Under the pieces are notes generated by a model. It saw only the letters and a program-made list of their open reading frames with translations, searched no databases and was not told the DNA's origin. The position numbers were made by a program, and so were the translations under genes. This document shows, piece by piece, positions 18,653 to 27,503 of a stretch of 64,000 bases of DNA. Source of the stretch: Flavobacteriales bacterium (GTDB lineage Bacteria; Bacteroidota; Bacteroidia; Flavobacteriales_D; Sanyastnellaceae). The first letter of the stretch is position 1; every line of letters starts with the position of its first letter. The stretch spans positions 1 to 64,000 of the forward strand of contig CANGTU010000012.1 of the NCBI GenBank assembly GCA_947456965.1, written 5' to 3'.

Positions 18653-18660
18653 TATTTTTG
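18653..18660 (+). promoter_or_regulatory. -7 promoter element of the 1062-residue T9SS gene
   Basis: TATTTTTG matches TAnnTTTG, 40 nt before ATG 18701. It overlaps the T-rich tail of the ppx terminator. Confidence 0.5.
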
Positions 18661-18700
18661 TTTCCCCCGGAACCACTTACAAGTAATTGACCCTGAACAT

Positions 18701-21700
18701 ATGCAGCGACTCCTGACCCTTTTTATTCTTGTTGTTTCCAGTACTCCATTGCTCGCTCAGGTTCTGGGCACTCCGCTCGCCAGCTGGGACTTTGCCAATG
18801 GCATTCCGGCTAACTGGCAGAACGGAAGCACATCCGGCATCGGCGTGTGGGAATACCGCGGCCCCAATACAGTACCCAACAATACTGTTTGCTCCCGGGG
18901 ATCATGCGGAACAGGCACCTTGCCGCCAGCCTCAGTAAGTCTCGCTAACGGCTTCGTGATATTCGATTCCAACTATTGGGATGATGCCGATAATCTCTGC
19001 GGCGGACTGGGCTCCGGGGTGGATCCTGCCCCGCACACCGCCTGGCTCATCACCAATCCGATCAACCTGAGCACCGCCACGGGAGCAGTCATTACCTTCC
19101 AGCAGCAGGTGCGGATGTTCCAGGCCTCCACGCGGGTCCAGGTTTCCACGAATGATGGTGCCACCTGGACAGACGTCATCGTGAATACGGTGAACAACTC
19201 GCCCAACGTGGAGTGGCGCACAGGGAATATCTCCGCCATTGCCGCCGGGCAATCCAATGTCCGGTTCCGCTTCCTGTTCACCGGAACCTACTACCACTGG
19301 TGCCTGGATGATATTACCGTGTACCAGCCCAACCAGAATGACCTCATGCTGAACAGCGCAACCTACACGCTCTTCGGCGATCCTATGCTGGCCACCAATG
19401 TATCGGATATGCAGTATGATCAGTATCCGCAATTCATGACGGCTCCTTTCAACTTCAAGGCCCGGGTGACCAATGTTGGCAGTCAGTCGGCCACAAATGT
19501 TCAGGCCACTGTGGGTGTGCTCAATTCTACGGGTACCTCGCTGTACTCACAAACATCCAATACCGTAAACACCCTCAATGCAGGAGCACAGACTACCCTT
19601 TCCATCGCCAATTCTTATAATCCCCCCACAGCTCCTGGTGACTATCGCATCACCTATCAGTTGAATATGGCGCAGGCAGATCAGAATCCGCCTAACAACC
19701 GGGATACCCTGGACTTCACCATCACGAGCAATACCTATGCACGCGATGAAGGCCCGATGCAGAGTGTCTTTGTGCCTCAATCCCAATATCTCGGACAGCG
19801 CCATCATGTGGGTAACCTCTATGAGATCCGCACACCAGGTTACCAGCTCAATTCCATCGCAGCAGCCGTAGGCACGGGCACCGCTCCGGGCACTGTGGTA
19901 AAGGGCTATGTCTATAATTCTGACCTCAGCACCATCCTTGCTGAGTCCAATCCATACACCATTAACCAGGCCGATATCAATACCCCCGGAGAAGAGAAAA
20001 TAATTATCCTGCCCTTCAGCACTCCTTTTCCGGTGGCTGATGACTCCATTTACTGCGTCATGATTGGCAATGTCAACCCTGCGGAGGTCCTGCGTGTTTG
20101 CCGCAGCGGCAATAGCCCCGATAACACCTCCTTCGTCCGGTATCCCGACAGCTTTGGTCTGTTCTATCTGATTACCACTCCGGTAGTGCGCATGAACCTT
20201 TTCCCACTGGGCGTCATCAGTGGCTGTACCGATCCTGAAGCGGCAAACTACAATCCAACTGCCACACTGGATGATGACTCATGCCTCTACCCCGGATGCA
20301 CTAATCCTCTGGCTGATAACTACGATGCCGACGCCAACTTCGATGACGGATCATGTGTGCTTGCCGGATGCACGAACCCACTGGCCGACAACTACAACCC
20401 CGCGGCCACCGATGATGATGGCAGTTGCCTTTTCCCGGGATGCGTGGACCCTGACGCAGCCAACTTTGACCCTCAGGCCAACGTGGACGATGGAAGCTGC
20501 CTGTATCCGGGATGCCTTGACCCTGCGGCCGACAATTTTGATCCCGGGGCCAACGTCGATGACGGAAGTTGCCTGTACTCAGGCTGCACAGACCCGGAAG
20601 CCGATAACTACGATCCCCAGGCCAATGTTGATGACGCGAGCTGCCTCTACTTCGGATGTACAGATCCCGAGGCCGATAACTACGACCCGCAGGCCAATGC
20701 GGAGGATGGATCCTGTGTATTCACGGTAGCCGCCATCTTCACCTTCGACACAGCAGGCTGCGCTCCCTATACCATCAATGTGCTGAATCAGACCGCTGTT
20801 ATCGATGGCAGTTTCTGCACATTCACCATCAGTGATGGCACCATAACAGAGGGGTGTCAGCAATCTTTCCTTCACACCTTCACCGAACCGGGCGAATACT
20901 ATGTGACTATGCTCTACACGACCACCACCGGAGATTCTGAGGATACCATCGGTCCTATCGTGGTTTCGGGATACCCGGACACTCCTGTCATTACAGAAGA
21001 TGGCACTGCCATCATCTGCAGCAATTGCGAAGGGCAGGAACTCACCTGGACCTATCAGGGATCTTTGGTGGCCGGTGCTGCAGGCAGCACGCTTGAAGTC
21101 GCCAATCCGGAAGGCATCTATCAGAATGGCTACTATGCGGTTACCAGTACCAATGAAGGCGGATGCAGCTCCACCTCTGATCCCCTGCTCGTGCTCCATG
21201 CCCAGTTCAGTTTGAGCCCAGAGAGCGGATGCCTGCCATTTGACATCGTCATGGATGACCTTACCGTTCCCGTGGATGGGATGACATGCGTTTTTGATGT
21301 GGATGGACTCCTCATTCCATCGCAAGGCGGAACGTTGAGTATTTCTGTGAATGAGCCTGGACCAATTCCCATTACCCTGACGTGCAGCCTGGACGGTGAA
21401 AGCGATGCCGTCACCCAAACCGTCATGGCATACGCCACTAATGTCCCCAACCTCCTGTACGATGGAATCGTTGGCGAGGTCACCTGCACCAATTGTGAAG
21501 GCCAATCCACCGTGTGGAGTGTTAATGGCACACAGGTGGCCATTGACGTAAGTGTCCTCTCCGTATTGGACGGACTGGTTTCTGTTGTGCTCACAGCTGA
21601 AGGAGGCTGTGTTGGCGAAGGGCAGTTGCTGGTCATCTCCGTTGGTGAGCAGGAATCCGCGGAGGTGCTTCTCTTCCCCAACCCCGCGAGCCATGCGTTC

Positions 21701-21889
21701 AGTATTCAATCCGGATATGTGGTTTCGAGGTGTGAAGTAATGGATGCAGGAGGCCGCATCTGGCTGGACAGCCAGCCCATGCGAAGCCGGTTTGAAATGG
21801 ACACCCATACACTCGCACCCGGATTCTACTTCGTGCGGCTGCAGGGCAGTGGCGGTACCCGCGTGCTCCGGCTGGTCGTAGCGCACTGA
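18701..21889 (+). CDS. Large T9SS type A surface protein with calcium-binding-like repeats
   Basis: 1062 residues; signal peptide ends at about STPLLAQ. A jelly-roll or MAM-like domain (about 25-210) holds cysteines and FRFLFTGTYYHWCLDDITVY. A CARDB/Ig-like region follows (about 230-350), then a further beta domain. Residues 508-675 are seven 24-residue repeats of the form GCTDPEADNYDPQANVDDGSC, rich in Asp and with two cysteines each. Two PKD/Ig-like units with CSNCEG and CTNCEG motifs follow. The C-terminus (about 988-1062) is a type A sorting domain: LLFPNPASHAFSI...GFYFVRLQG..RVLRLV. It is probably exported by T9SS and surface-attached; adhesion is plausible but not shown by sequence. Confidence 0.88.
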   Translation: MQRLLTLFILVVSSTPLLAQVLGTPLASWDFANGIPANWQNGSTSGIGVWEYRGPNTVPNNTVCSRGSCGTGTLPPASVSLANGFVIFDSNYWDDADNLCGGLGSGVDPAPHTAWLITNPINLSTATGAVITFQQQVRMFQASTRVQVSTNDGATWTDVIVNTVNNSPNVEWRTGNISAIAAGQSNVRFRFLFTGTYYHWCLDDITVYQPNQNDLMLNSATYTLFGDPMLATNVSDMQYDQYPQFMTAPFNFKARVTNVGSQSATNVQATVGVLNSTGTSLYSQTSNTVNTLNAGAQTTLSIANSYNPPTAPGDYRITYQLNMAQADQNPPNNRDTLDFTITSNTYARDEGPMQSVFVPQSQYLGQRHHVGNLYEIRTPGYQLNSIAAAVGTGTAPGTVVKGYVYNSDLSTILAESNPYTINQADINTPGEEKIIILPFSTPFPVADDSIYCVMIGNVNPAEVLRVCRSGNSPDNTSFVRYPDSFGLFYLITTPVVRMNLFPLGVISGCTDPEAANYNPTATLDDDSCLYPGCTNPLADNYDADANFDDGSCVLAGCTNPLADNYNPAATDDDGSCLFPGCVDPDAANFDPQANVDDGSCLYPGCLDPAADNFDPGANVDDGSCLYSGCTDPEADNYDPQANVDDASCLYFGCTDPEADNYDPQANAEDGSCVFTVAAIFTFDTAGCAPYTINVLNQTAVIDGSFCTFTISDGTITEGCQQSFLHTFTEPGEYYVTMLYTTTTGDSEDTIGPIVVSGYPDTPVITEDGTAIICSNCEGQELTWTYQGSLVAGAAGSTLEVANPEGIYQNGYYAVTSTNEGGCSSTSDPLLVLHAQFSLSPESGCLPFDIVMDDLTVPVDGMTCVFDVDGLLIPSQGGTLSISVNEPGPIPITLTCSLDGESDAVTQTVMAYATNVPNLLYDGIVGEVTCTNCEGQSTVWSVNGTQVAIDVSVLSVLDGLVSVVLTAEGGCVGEGQLLVISVGEQESAEVLLFPNPASHAFSIQSGYVVSRCEVMDAGGRIWLDSQPMRSRFEMDTHTLAPGFYFVRLQGSGGTRVLRLVVAH
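20222..20725 (+). repeat. Seven tandem 72-bp (24-residue) GCTDPEA..DDGSC repeats
   Basis: Seven in-frame units without gaps. Each starts G-C and ends with D-D-G/D/A-S-C plus three residues; the acidic DxDxDG-like spacing resembles thrombospondin type 3 calcium loops. DNA identity between units is moderate, so the array is old or under protein-level selection. Confidence 0.9.
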
Positions 21890-22054
21890 GCGGGCAACAT
21901 CTTAACCAAACGTGAAAGTGCTTAATTCACCGTTAAATAGAAGACTGAGAGAAACCAGCCGCTGCAGCTTTGTACCGCTCAAGTCAGGAGACAGCTCCAT
22001 CGCAGAAGCGTTAATGTTTAGTTAAAGCACCCCACTGCGAGCGCCCTGTGGTCC

Positions 22055-22062
22055 TAGTTTTG
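22055..22062 (+). promoter_or_regulatory. -7 promoter element of the DUF1573 gene
   Basis: TAGTTTTG matches TAnnTTTG, 35 nt upstream of ATG 22098, within an AT-rich leader. Confidence 0.5.
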
Positions 22063-22097
22063 AGTTTAACAGAAAAACCAAAAACGCAATAAAAACA

Positions 22098-22553
22098 ATG
22101 AAAAAGTTACTCTTCTCTCTGGCTCTTGCCGCTGGATTCTCCACGATGGCTATTGCCCAGACACAAGTTGTTTCCGGTCCGGCCATTACCGTGGACAAGG
22201 AAGTACATGACTACGGAACTGTCGCCTTTGGTGGCAATGGACTGTGTGAGTTTAAGGTGACCAATACCGGCACAGAGCCATTGATTCTGAGCAAGTGCAA
22301 GGGTTCATGCGGCTGCACCGTTCCCACCTGCGAACCCAATCCGATTTTGCCTGGCGAATCCACCATGATCTCTGTGAAGTATGACACCAAGCGTTCCGGT
22401 CCGATCAACAAGTCCGTAACGATCAACAGCAATGCGGTGAACGAGCCGGTGAAGGTTGTGCGTATCAAGGGGAATGTGGAAGCTGATCCCAATGCTCCCG
22501 CCCCGAGCGGAGTTCCGGTGAAAGATCCCGGAGGAGCCCCGAACAATAACTAA
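22098..22553 (+). CDS. DUF1573 domain exported protein
   Basis: 151 residues; signal peptide MKKLLFSLALAAGFSTMAIAQ. The mature protein is one DUF1573 domain, an Ig-like ASPM/SPD-2/Hydin-type fold: HDYGTVAFGG...FKVTNTG..PLILSKCKGSCGCTVP and GES..ISVKYDTKRSGPINKSVTINSN. The CKGSCGCTVPTC cysteine cluster is typical. The protein is periplasmic or surface-exposed, and its molecular role is unknown. The short C-terminal tail is Pro/Gly/Asn-rich. It is a single gene with its own promoter element and a strong terminator. Such genes are abundant in Bacteroidota, sometimes several per genome. Confidence 0.92.
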   Translation: MKKLLFSLALAAGFSTMAIAQTQVVSGPAITVDKEVHDYGTVAFGGNGLCEFKVTNTGTEPLILSKCKGSCGCTVPTCEPNPILPGESTMISVKYDTKRSGPINKSVTINSNAVNEPVKVVRIKGNVEADPNAPAPSGVPVKDPGGAPNNN

Positions 22554-22573
22554 GCGGACCTCAAAAAATAAGC

Positions 22574-22605
22574 AAACGGCCATGGAATCCATGGCCGTTT
22601 TCTTT
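22574..22605 (+). terminator. Rho-independent terminator after DUF1573 gene
   Basis: A 12-bp perfect stem, AAACGGCCATGG (22574-22585) with CCATGGCCGTTT (22589-22600), is followed by TCTTTT. Confidence 0.88.
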
Positions 22606-22895
22606 TGCCATATGGGATCCAGATAATGCAATCAGAATTCTATCCCGATCCAGAATAACCGTGAAAGCTCACGCTTGCTCGTTCTGGTTGCTCACCATGG
22701 GGCTGACTGCCATTCTTCGCCCGAAACTATCGGGCTGGCGCTGGTGATCTCCCGGTTTTGAATCTCCTGACCGCCAGCGCATACATCACGCAGGTTGACC
22801 GGTAGCGTGCCCGACTCCCGCAAGGGGACTTAGACTTGTCGGGACAGGAAAAGCACCCTGATGCCTCCATTAAAGAATACTTGGCTTTGCTTCAA
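22606..22895. other. Non-coding island with several short inverted repeats
   Basis: About 290 bases between two terminators, with no credible gene. It contains GCCCGA/TCGGGC (22719-22724 and 22730-22735), GCTGGCG/CGCCAGC (22734-22740 and 22772-22778) and CCCGAC/GTCGGG (22810-22815 and 22838-22843). It may be a degraded repeat element or an unrecognised structured RNA. Confidence 0.4.
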
Positions 22896-22926
22896 TAAAA
22901 AACCGCCCCGGAATGATCGGGGCGGT
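22896..22926 (-). terminator. Rho-independent terminator of the T9SS hydrolase gene
   Basis: On the minus strand ACCGCCCCG pairs with CGGGGCGGT (22902-22910 and 22918-22926), followed by TTTTTTATT. Confidence 0.85.
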
Positions 22927-22950
22927 CTTTCGAGCGGAAATAAATCCGCG

Positions 22951-24477
22951 TTATTCGATAATCAGTTTCTCCACAGCGCGTCCGCGATCTGTAAGGATTT
23001 CAACCGTGTACATGCCACGGGCAGGCATTGCTTCGTTCATCTGCCAGAGCGAGGACTTCATTCCTTCGCGGAAGAACACACACTTACCGGCGAGGTCGTA
23101 AATCGCGATACGCTCAATCGGCGCATTGGCGCGGAAAGTAACGTTCTCACGAGCAGGATTCGGGAATACGGTAAGGGTGGCCTCTTCCGTTTCCTCAACA
23201 CCTACAAAGCAGGCGTTGCCTGGCAGGTTCAGGACGCAGGTAACACGGGGTATGGCATAACCAATGATCGAGTCAATGAATGCACGGCCCTTTTCGGCTG
23301 ACATGTCGGGGTTGGTCAGCAAACCATTCGCGTTGTTTGGATTGGCCGCAGCCCACCATTCCCAAGGCGCTGAGTCGGCCGGCTGGCCTGCAGGGCGCAC
23401 CAGCGGATACAGCCCGTTAAAGCCATTGTTATTGGCATTTGCGGCTGTTGTATAGGGCTCTCCCGGAGCGTAATTATCGGCCAGCAGGAAGACATCGTTA
23501 TTACCGAAAAGATTGAGCTGGGCCTGAACGTCATAGGATCCACTCACTTCCACAACCGGAAGGTTGACACCAGGTACGATCAGCGTACCGGTAGTATACG
23601 GAGCAAAAGGATCGGTTGGAGTCTGGAAAGAGATCATGGGGGGATCCTCAGCGCCTACCCATGAGATATCTCCACATGCACCACCCATGTTGACGGCCAC
23701 ATTGAAATCGGAAGAATAGTCTTCATGGTTCACGTAGCAGAGGGTGTCACCATCATTCGGGTTGATACCGACAGAAGTGCCGTAAATATCTCCGTTCACT
23801 TCCTCGAGTACCATAGGCACCGGAACGATAACACCCGGGCTCACTTCCACGTTGCGGATGAACTTCGGAAGGACGACATCATCGTAGTTATTGATGGTAG
23901 CTGCAGCGAAGGAGATGTATCCGCCTGTGCCCTGTCCCCATACCACCACTTTATCGGGATCGATACCGTAAGGGTTGTTCTCTTCAGCCACTGATCTGCG
24001 GAAAAAACGGATCGCAGTGCGGCAATCTTGCACCCCGCGATAAGCAGCGTTGATGAGGGTAAACACACGTTCGTCCTGGGTTGGGGCAATCGGGTTCCAT
24101 CCCAGGCGGTAGTCGCAGGAAGCGACAACATAGCCCATGCGGGCGAGGCGCGTACAGATTTCCACGGCTGCAGAGTCCGCGCGAAGACCACCCGGACTTT
24201 GGTTCTGCGGATGAGGCAAGAAGTTGCCGGTGTGGAAATAGAGTACCACCGGACGGTTGGTTTCCGTGTCGCCGGCAGGTTCATAAACGTCGAGCTTCAG
24301 GTCCTCGGGAATCGCTTCACCCAAGAGCTGATACGCCAGTACAGTGGCATTCACGCCGTATGTCACGTTGGTGGTGACCGTCACCTCGTCAAAGACTTCG
24401 TTGAGGTAACGCTGGGCCTGAATTCCGGAACAAGCCAGAACGGCCATCAAGGCAGTCAGAGTAAACGTTTTTTTCAT
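22951..24477 (-). CDS. Alpha/beta-hydrolase-like T9SS type A protein, nucleophile Ser not conserved
   Basis: 508 residues; signal peptide ends at about GIQAQ. Residues 60-290 resemble secreted carboxylesterase-type alpha/beta hydrolases: LDVYEP, RPVVLYFHTGNFL (oxyanion-hole region), RLARMGYVVASCDYRLGWNP, QDCRTAIRFFR and PDKVVVWGQGTGGYIS. The usual G-x-S-A-G-G elbow reads GQGTGG (181-186), so the serine is replaced by Gly; canonical esterase activity is doubtful. PPMISFQTPTDPFAPY probably marks the acid-residue loop. The C-terminal ~80 residues form a type A sorting domain (VFPNPARENV...IAIYDLAGKCVF...GMYTVEI). It lies 91 nt downstream of a TonB-dependent receptor on the same strand and may be co-transcribed with it. 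Confidence 0.82.
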   Translation of the reverse strand: MKKTFTLTALMAVLACSGIQAQRYLNEVFDEVTVTTNVTYGVNATVLAYQLLGEAIPEDLKLDVYEPAGDTETNRPVVLYFHTGNFLPHPQNQSPGGLRADSAAVEICTRLARMGYVVASCDYRLGWNPIAPTQDERVFTLINAAYRGVQDCRTAIRFFRRSVAEENNPYGIDPDKVVVWGQGTGGYISFAAATINNYDDVVLPKFIRNVEVSPGVIVPVPMVLEEVNGDIYGTSVGINPNDGDTLCYVNHEDYSSDFNVAVNMGGACGDISWVGAEDPPMISFQTPTDPFAPYTTGTLIVPGVNLPVVEVSGSYDVQAQLNLFGNNDVFLLADNYAPGEPYTTAANANNNGFNGLYPLVRPAGQPADSAPWEWWAAANPNNANGLLTNPDMSAEKGRAFIDSIIGYAIPRVTCVLNLPGNACFVGVEETEEATLTVFPNPARENVTFRANAPIERIAIYDLAGKCVFFREGMKSSLWQMNEAMPARGMYTVEILTDRGRAVEKLIIE

Positions 24478-24568
24478 TTCAAATTAGTTTATCTTCAAAG
24501 TTATATTAATGTCACCCTTCACAACCAAGAACCACCAGCAGAGATTTCCACAAGCCTGCCGGTTAACC

Positions 24569-27394
24569 TCAGGGCTTAGCCCTGGGTTCATAGAGGATAC
24601 TGATATAACCCAGACGGCCGATCGCAGGACCTCCGTAGGCCTGAATGGCCTGGTTATTCAGGAGGTTAGACGCTCCCAGTTTGACCATAATATTCTGCCG
24701 GGCCAGCGTATAGTTGATTTGGGCGTCGAGCAGATCATAAGTCGGGACAAACCCGGTGAACTGAGGCGATCCCTCGAACAGAAAGCCCTCCATCCACTTG
24801 TAGTTGACACCATATCCCCAGCTGTTACCGTTATCCTGCTTCATCCACTCACGGGCCGTAAAGCCCACGTTGAATTTGTGTTCGGGCGTATTGAATGCCG
24901 GAATGATAGGATCATTCTCATCGGTCTTGACAATCCGGTTCCAGGCGTAATTGGCTTGAAAGGAGTGAATTTTGTGGAAATAATAGTTCACGCCGATGTT
25001 GAATCCCTGAGTCTGGACCTGATTCTGGGAGTTGGCCGAATAGCGGTATACCTGAACATCCAGAGGAAGTCCAGTGACCTCGTCAAACTCAGCATCCAGA
25101 CCGATGTTAAAACCGATGAAGTGGGTGTACCAGCTCGTGTAGAAACCTGCGTCCACGTATATTTTCTCGCCCAGTGAGCCGCGGTAACCGGCTTCCAGCG
25201 TGCGTACCTGCTCCGGCCGGATAGGCGCAATGTTGAAATAACGGATCTCGCCGGGATCCAGACTGCTTCTGTACTCCTGAAAACTGGAAATGGTGATCAG
25301 GCTATCCACCCCATTCAGGTTACCGCTCAGGATGGCGGGCCCCACGTTGAGAAAGAGATACTGGTCGGCCAGTGTGGGATTGCGCAGCGCGGAGGAAAAG
25401 GAAACCCTCAGAAAGTGCCTTTTGCCGGGTTGGTATACAACCGAGGCCGCCGGGCTGAAGACGGCTTCGAAATTCTGATTTTTGTCTACACGCGCAGTGA
25501 TACTCGTGATCAGTTTGTCCTCGAAGTATTTCCGCGAAATACCGGCGTAGATCCCGATTTCCCGGTTGATAATGCGGGCTGTCGTATCGGAAAAGATGGT
25601 ACCATCCGAAAATGGCCGATAGATGCGGCCATTGCCCCCGATTCTGTAGGTAAAGAATTTCCGGTCTTCCCACTGATACTCCCCGTGCACATGATAGAGT
25701 GCTGAACGGTCGAAGAACCGGGTGCCGCCTTCGCCTTCGTTGTTCTTGGCTGAGGTAATGCGCTCGAAGGCCTCGTTGAAGCCAGGTGAACCAGGTTCCA
25801 GGTAACCATCGGGTGAGATGCCACTGGCTCCGGCATTGCCGTTGTTGGTCCAGTTCTCTACGATGCCATGCCAGTAGATCAGAGAGTCCTGGTACTCATT
25901 CATCCAGGAGTCTAATGCATCATAGTCATAGGGCAGGAAATACTCGGTAAACGGGTCGCCCGGCTCCCAGTCTGGATTCTGAACCAGGCCGGGGTAATCG
26001 AGTCCGTTAATGCGCGGATTGATGCTGTCCTGCCAATACTTGATATAGGCCTGTGCCCATTCCTCATCTGGGCGCGCTTCATCCAGAAGCCGCAAGGCTG
26101 TGAAGTATGGATCGAATGATCGGCCGGCGTCCTCTCCTGTGGCATAGGTTCGGATGAACCACTTGTCTTTCTTGCGCAGTTCGAGTCGTCCCTGATAGAA
26201 GAGGATATCGCGCAGACTGAATCGGTTGTCGCCCTGAAAAACGGTGGTGCCATTACCCAGGTTTCCGGCGAGAATCAACTCGGGCGAGTTGGCCTCATCC
26301 TCGGGATCCAATCGCCAGTGAAGAGCCGCATTGGCCTTGAGGTTGCGTGTGTCATAGTTGACCAGATCACTTTCCCGGTATCCCGTGCGGTAGAATGTGC
26401 CCACGCCCCGGTAAGTCCATGGCGCTGCTGTGGAGAAGTCATTGGCCGGAAAGTACTCATCACCGTATGTATTGACCGCATCGAACCGGCCGGGATTGTC
26501 CTCGCCGTCTGGGCTGCCGTAAATCGGTTGATCGTTATCTGCCTCCCAGTCGTCGGCTCGGAGGTAATACACATTGAGCTTGTAGGCCAGAAACTTCTGC
26601 TCATTCTTGTTCTTAAAGGATTGCGCCCACCGGATCTGCGGCTCTACGAGATTCCGCTCGCCTATGCGGAGCTGGGCCGACAACCCCTCGAATACAAACG
26701 GGCTCTTGGTTTCCATGAAGATAACCCCATTGAATGCACCGGGGCCATAAAAGGCGCTGCTCGCACCCTGTATGATTTCCACTCCCTTCACATCGAGGTC
26801 AGGCGCTCCGAGGAAATTGCCCAGCGAGAAGTTGAGTCCGGGCGACTGGTTATCCACCCCATCAATCAATTGAAGCGTTCGCACCGGAGATGTAGAGTTG
26901 AAGCCCCGGGTATTGATGATCCGGAATCCCAGACTAGCCGTAGTGAGATCCACGCCTTTGAGGTTTCCCAGACCTTCATAAAAACTACCCGATGGCGCCT
27001 CTTTGATGGCCATCAGGTCCATGCTCTCCACCGTGAGCGGCGACTGCTTCTGCTTTTCCGTGATCCGGTCAGCCACGATATCAACGGCATCGAGCAACTC
27101 GGCGTTTTCCTGAAGCCGGATGATGATGCGCGCTGATGCGGAACTGACAGCGACTTCCTGGGTGGTGTACCCGACGTAGCTCACGACCAGCGTAACGGGT
27201 AGTTTCGACACCGTAAGCGTGAAATCGCCGTCGAAATCGGTCAGAGAGCCATTAGCAGTCCCCTTTTCCCCCACAGAAGCGGAAAAGAGAGGAGCACCGC
27301 CGACTGCATCCACCACACGGCCTCGTATCACTTGCGCGGTTGAGGTGACGGAAATGGTCAGGAGAAGGGAAAGGATGAACCAGCGGATGGCCAT
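24569..27394 (-). CDS. TonB-dependent outer-membrane receptor with carboxypeptidase-regulatory-like domain
   Basis: 941 residues; signal peptide to about STAQ. Residues ~22-100 form the Ig-like CarboxypepD_reg domain (IRGRVVDAVGGAPLFSASV, VSYVGYTTQEV). The plug follows (about 115-235: LGNLKGVDLTTAS, RGFNS, LIDGVDNQSPG, VEIIQGASSAFYGPGAFNGVI), then a ~700-residue beta-barrel ending LYEPRAKP. There is no sign of a SusD partner, so this is not a standard Sus pair. These receptors import large or scarce substrates using TonB energy; the substrate cannot be read from sequence. The downstream T9SS hydrolase-like gene on the same strand is a possible partner. TACTTTCG at 27415-27422 (minus strand) is a weak promoter candidate. 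Confidence 0.92.
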   Translation of the reverse strand: MAIRWFILSLLLTISVTSTAQVIRGRVVDAVGGAPLFSASVGEKGTANGSLTDFDGDFTLTVSKLPVTLVVSYVGYTTQEVAVSSASARIIIRLQENAELLDAVDIVADRITEKQKQSPLTVESMDLMAIKEAPSGSFYEGLGNLKGVDLTTASLGFRIINTRGFNSTSPVRTLQLIDGVDNQSPGLNFSLGNFLGAPDLDVKGVEIIQGASSAFYGPGAFNGVIFMETKSPFVFEGLSAQLRIGERNLVEPQIRWAQSFKNKNEQKFLAYKLNVYYLRADDWEADNDQPIYGSPDGEDNPGRFDAVNTYGDEYFPANDFSTAAPWTYRGVGTFYRTGYRESDLVNYDTRNLKANAALHWRLDPEDEANSPELILAGNLGNGTTVFQGDNRFSLRDILFYQGRLELRKKDKWFIRTYATGEDAGRSFDPYFTALRLLDEARPDEEWAQAYIKYWQDSINPRINGLDYPGLVQNPDWEPGDPFTEYFLPYDYDALDSWMNEYQDSLIYWHGIVENWTNNGNAGASGISPDGYLEPGSPGFNEAFERITSAKNNEGEGGTRFFDRSALYHVHGEYQWEDRKFFTYRIGGNGRIYRPFSDGTIFSDTTARIINREIGIYAGISRKYFEDKLITSITARVDKNQNFEAVFSPAASVVYQPGKRHFLRVSFSSALRNPTLADQYLFLNVGPAILSGNLNGVDSLITISSFQEYRSSLDPGEIRYFNIAPIRPEQVRTLEAGYRGSLGEKIYVDAGFYTSWYTHFIGFNIGLDAEFDEVTGLPLDVQVYRYSANSQNQVQTQGFNIGVNYYFHKIHSFQANYAWNRIVKTDENDPIIPAFNTPEHKFNVGFTAREWMKQDNGNSWGYGVNYKWMEGFLFEGSPQFTGFVPTYDLLDAQINYTLARQNIMVKLGASNLLNNQAIQAYGGPAIGRLGYISILYEPRAKP

Positions 27395-27468
27395 AGTTTA
27401 ATCCCGGGTTTTGGCGAAAGTAGTGACAGCTGGCTATTCCAGCGACACCGAAAAGCCATTGCCGGGAG

Positions 27469-27476
27469 TACTTTCG
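27469..27476 (+). promoter_or_regulatory. Possible -7 element of the MBOAT gene
   Basis: TACTTTCG, one mismatch from TAnnTTTG, 27 nt before ATG 27504. Confidence 0.35.
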
Positions 27477-27503
27477 CGGAGCAGCCGCACAACCAGCCTC
27501 AGG

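Noticed and set aside
20222-20725. Possible tandem DNA repeat or CRISPR
   Set aside because: Units encode conserved protein repeats, are contiguous without spacers and diverge at the DNA level.
20579-21886. Long minus-strand frame (435 codons) inside the T9SS gene
   Set aside because: It is a shadow of the repeat-bearing gene on the plus strand; no signal peptide or known domain, and the plus-strand protein has a complete sorting domain.
22861-23301. Plus-strand frame of 146 codons opposite the hydrolase gene
   Set aside because: It lies over the terminator and the conserved sorting domain on the other strand and has no motif.
27411-27503. N-terminal extension of the MBOAT protein
   Set aside because: MBOAT proteins begin with a hydrophobic segment like the one at 27504; the extension is polar and contains the candidate promoter.
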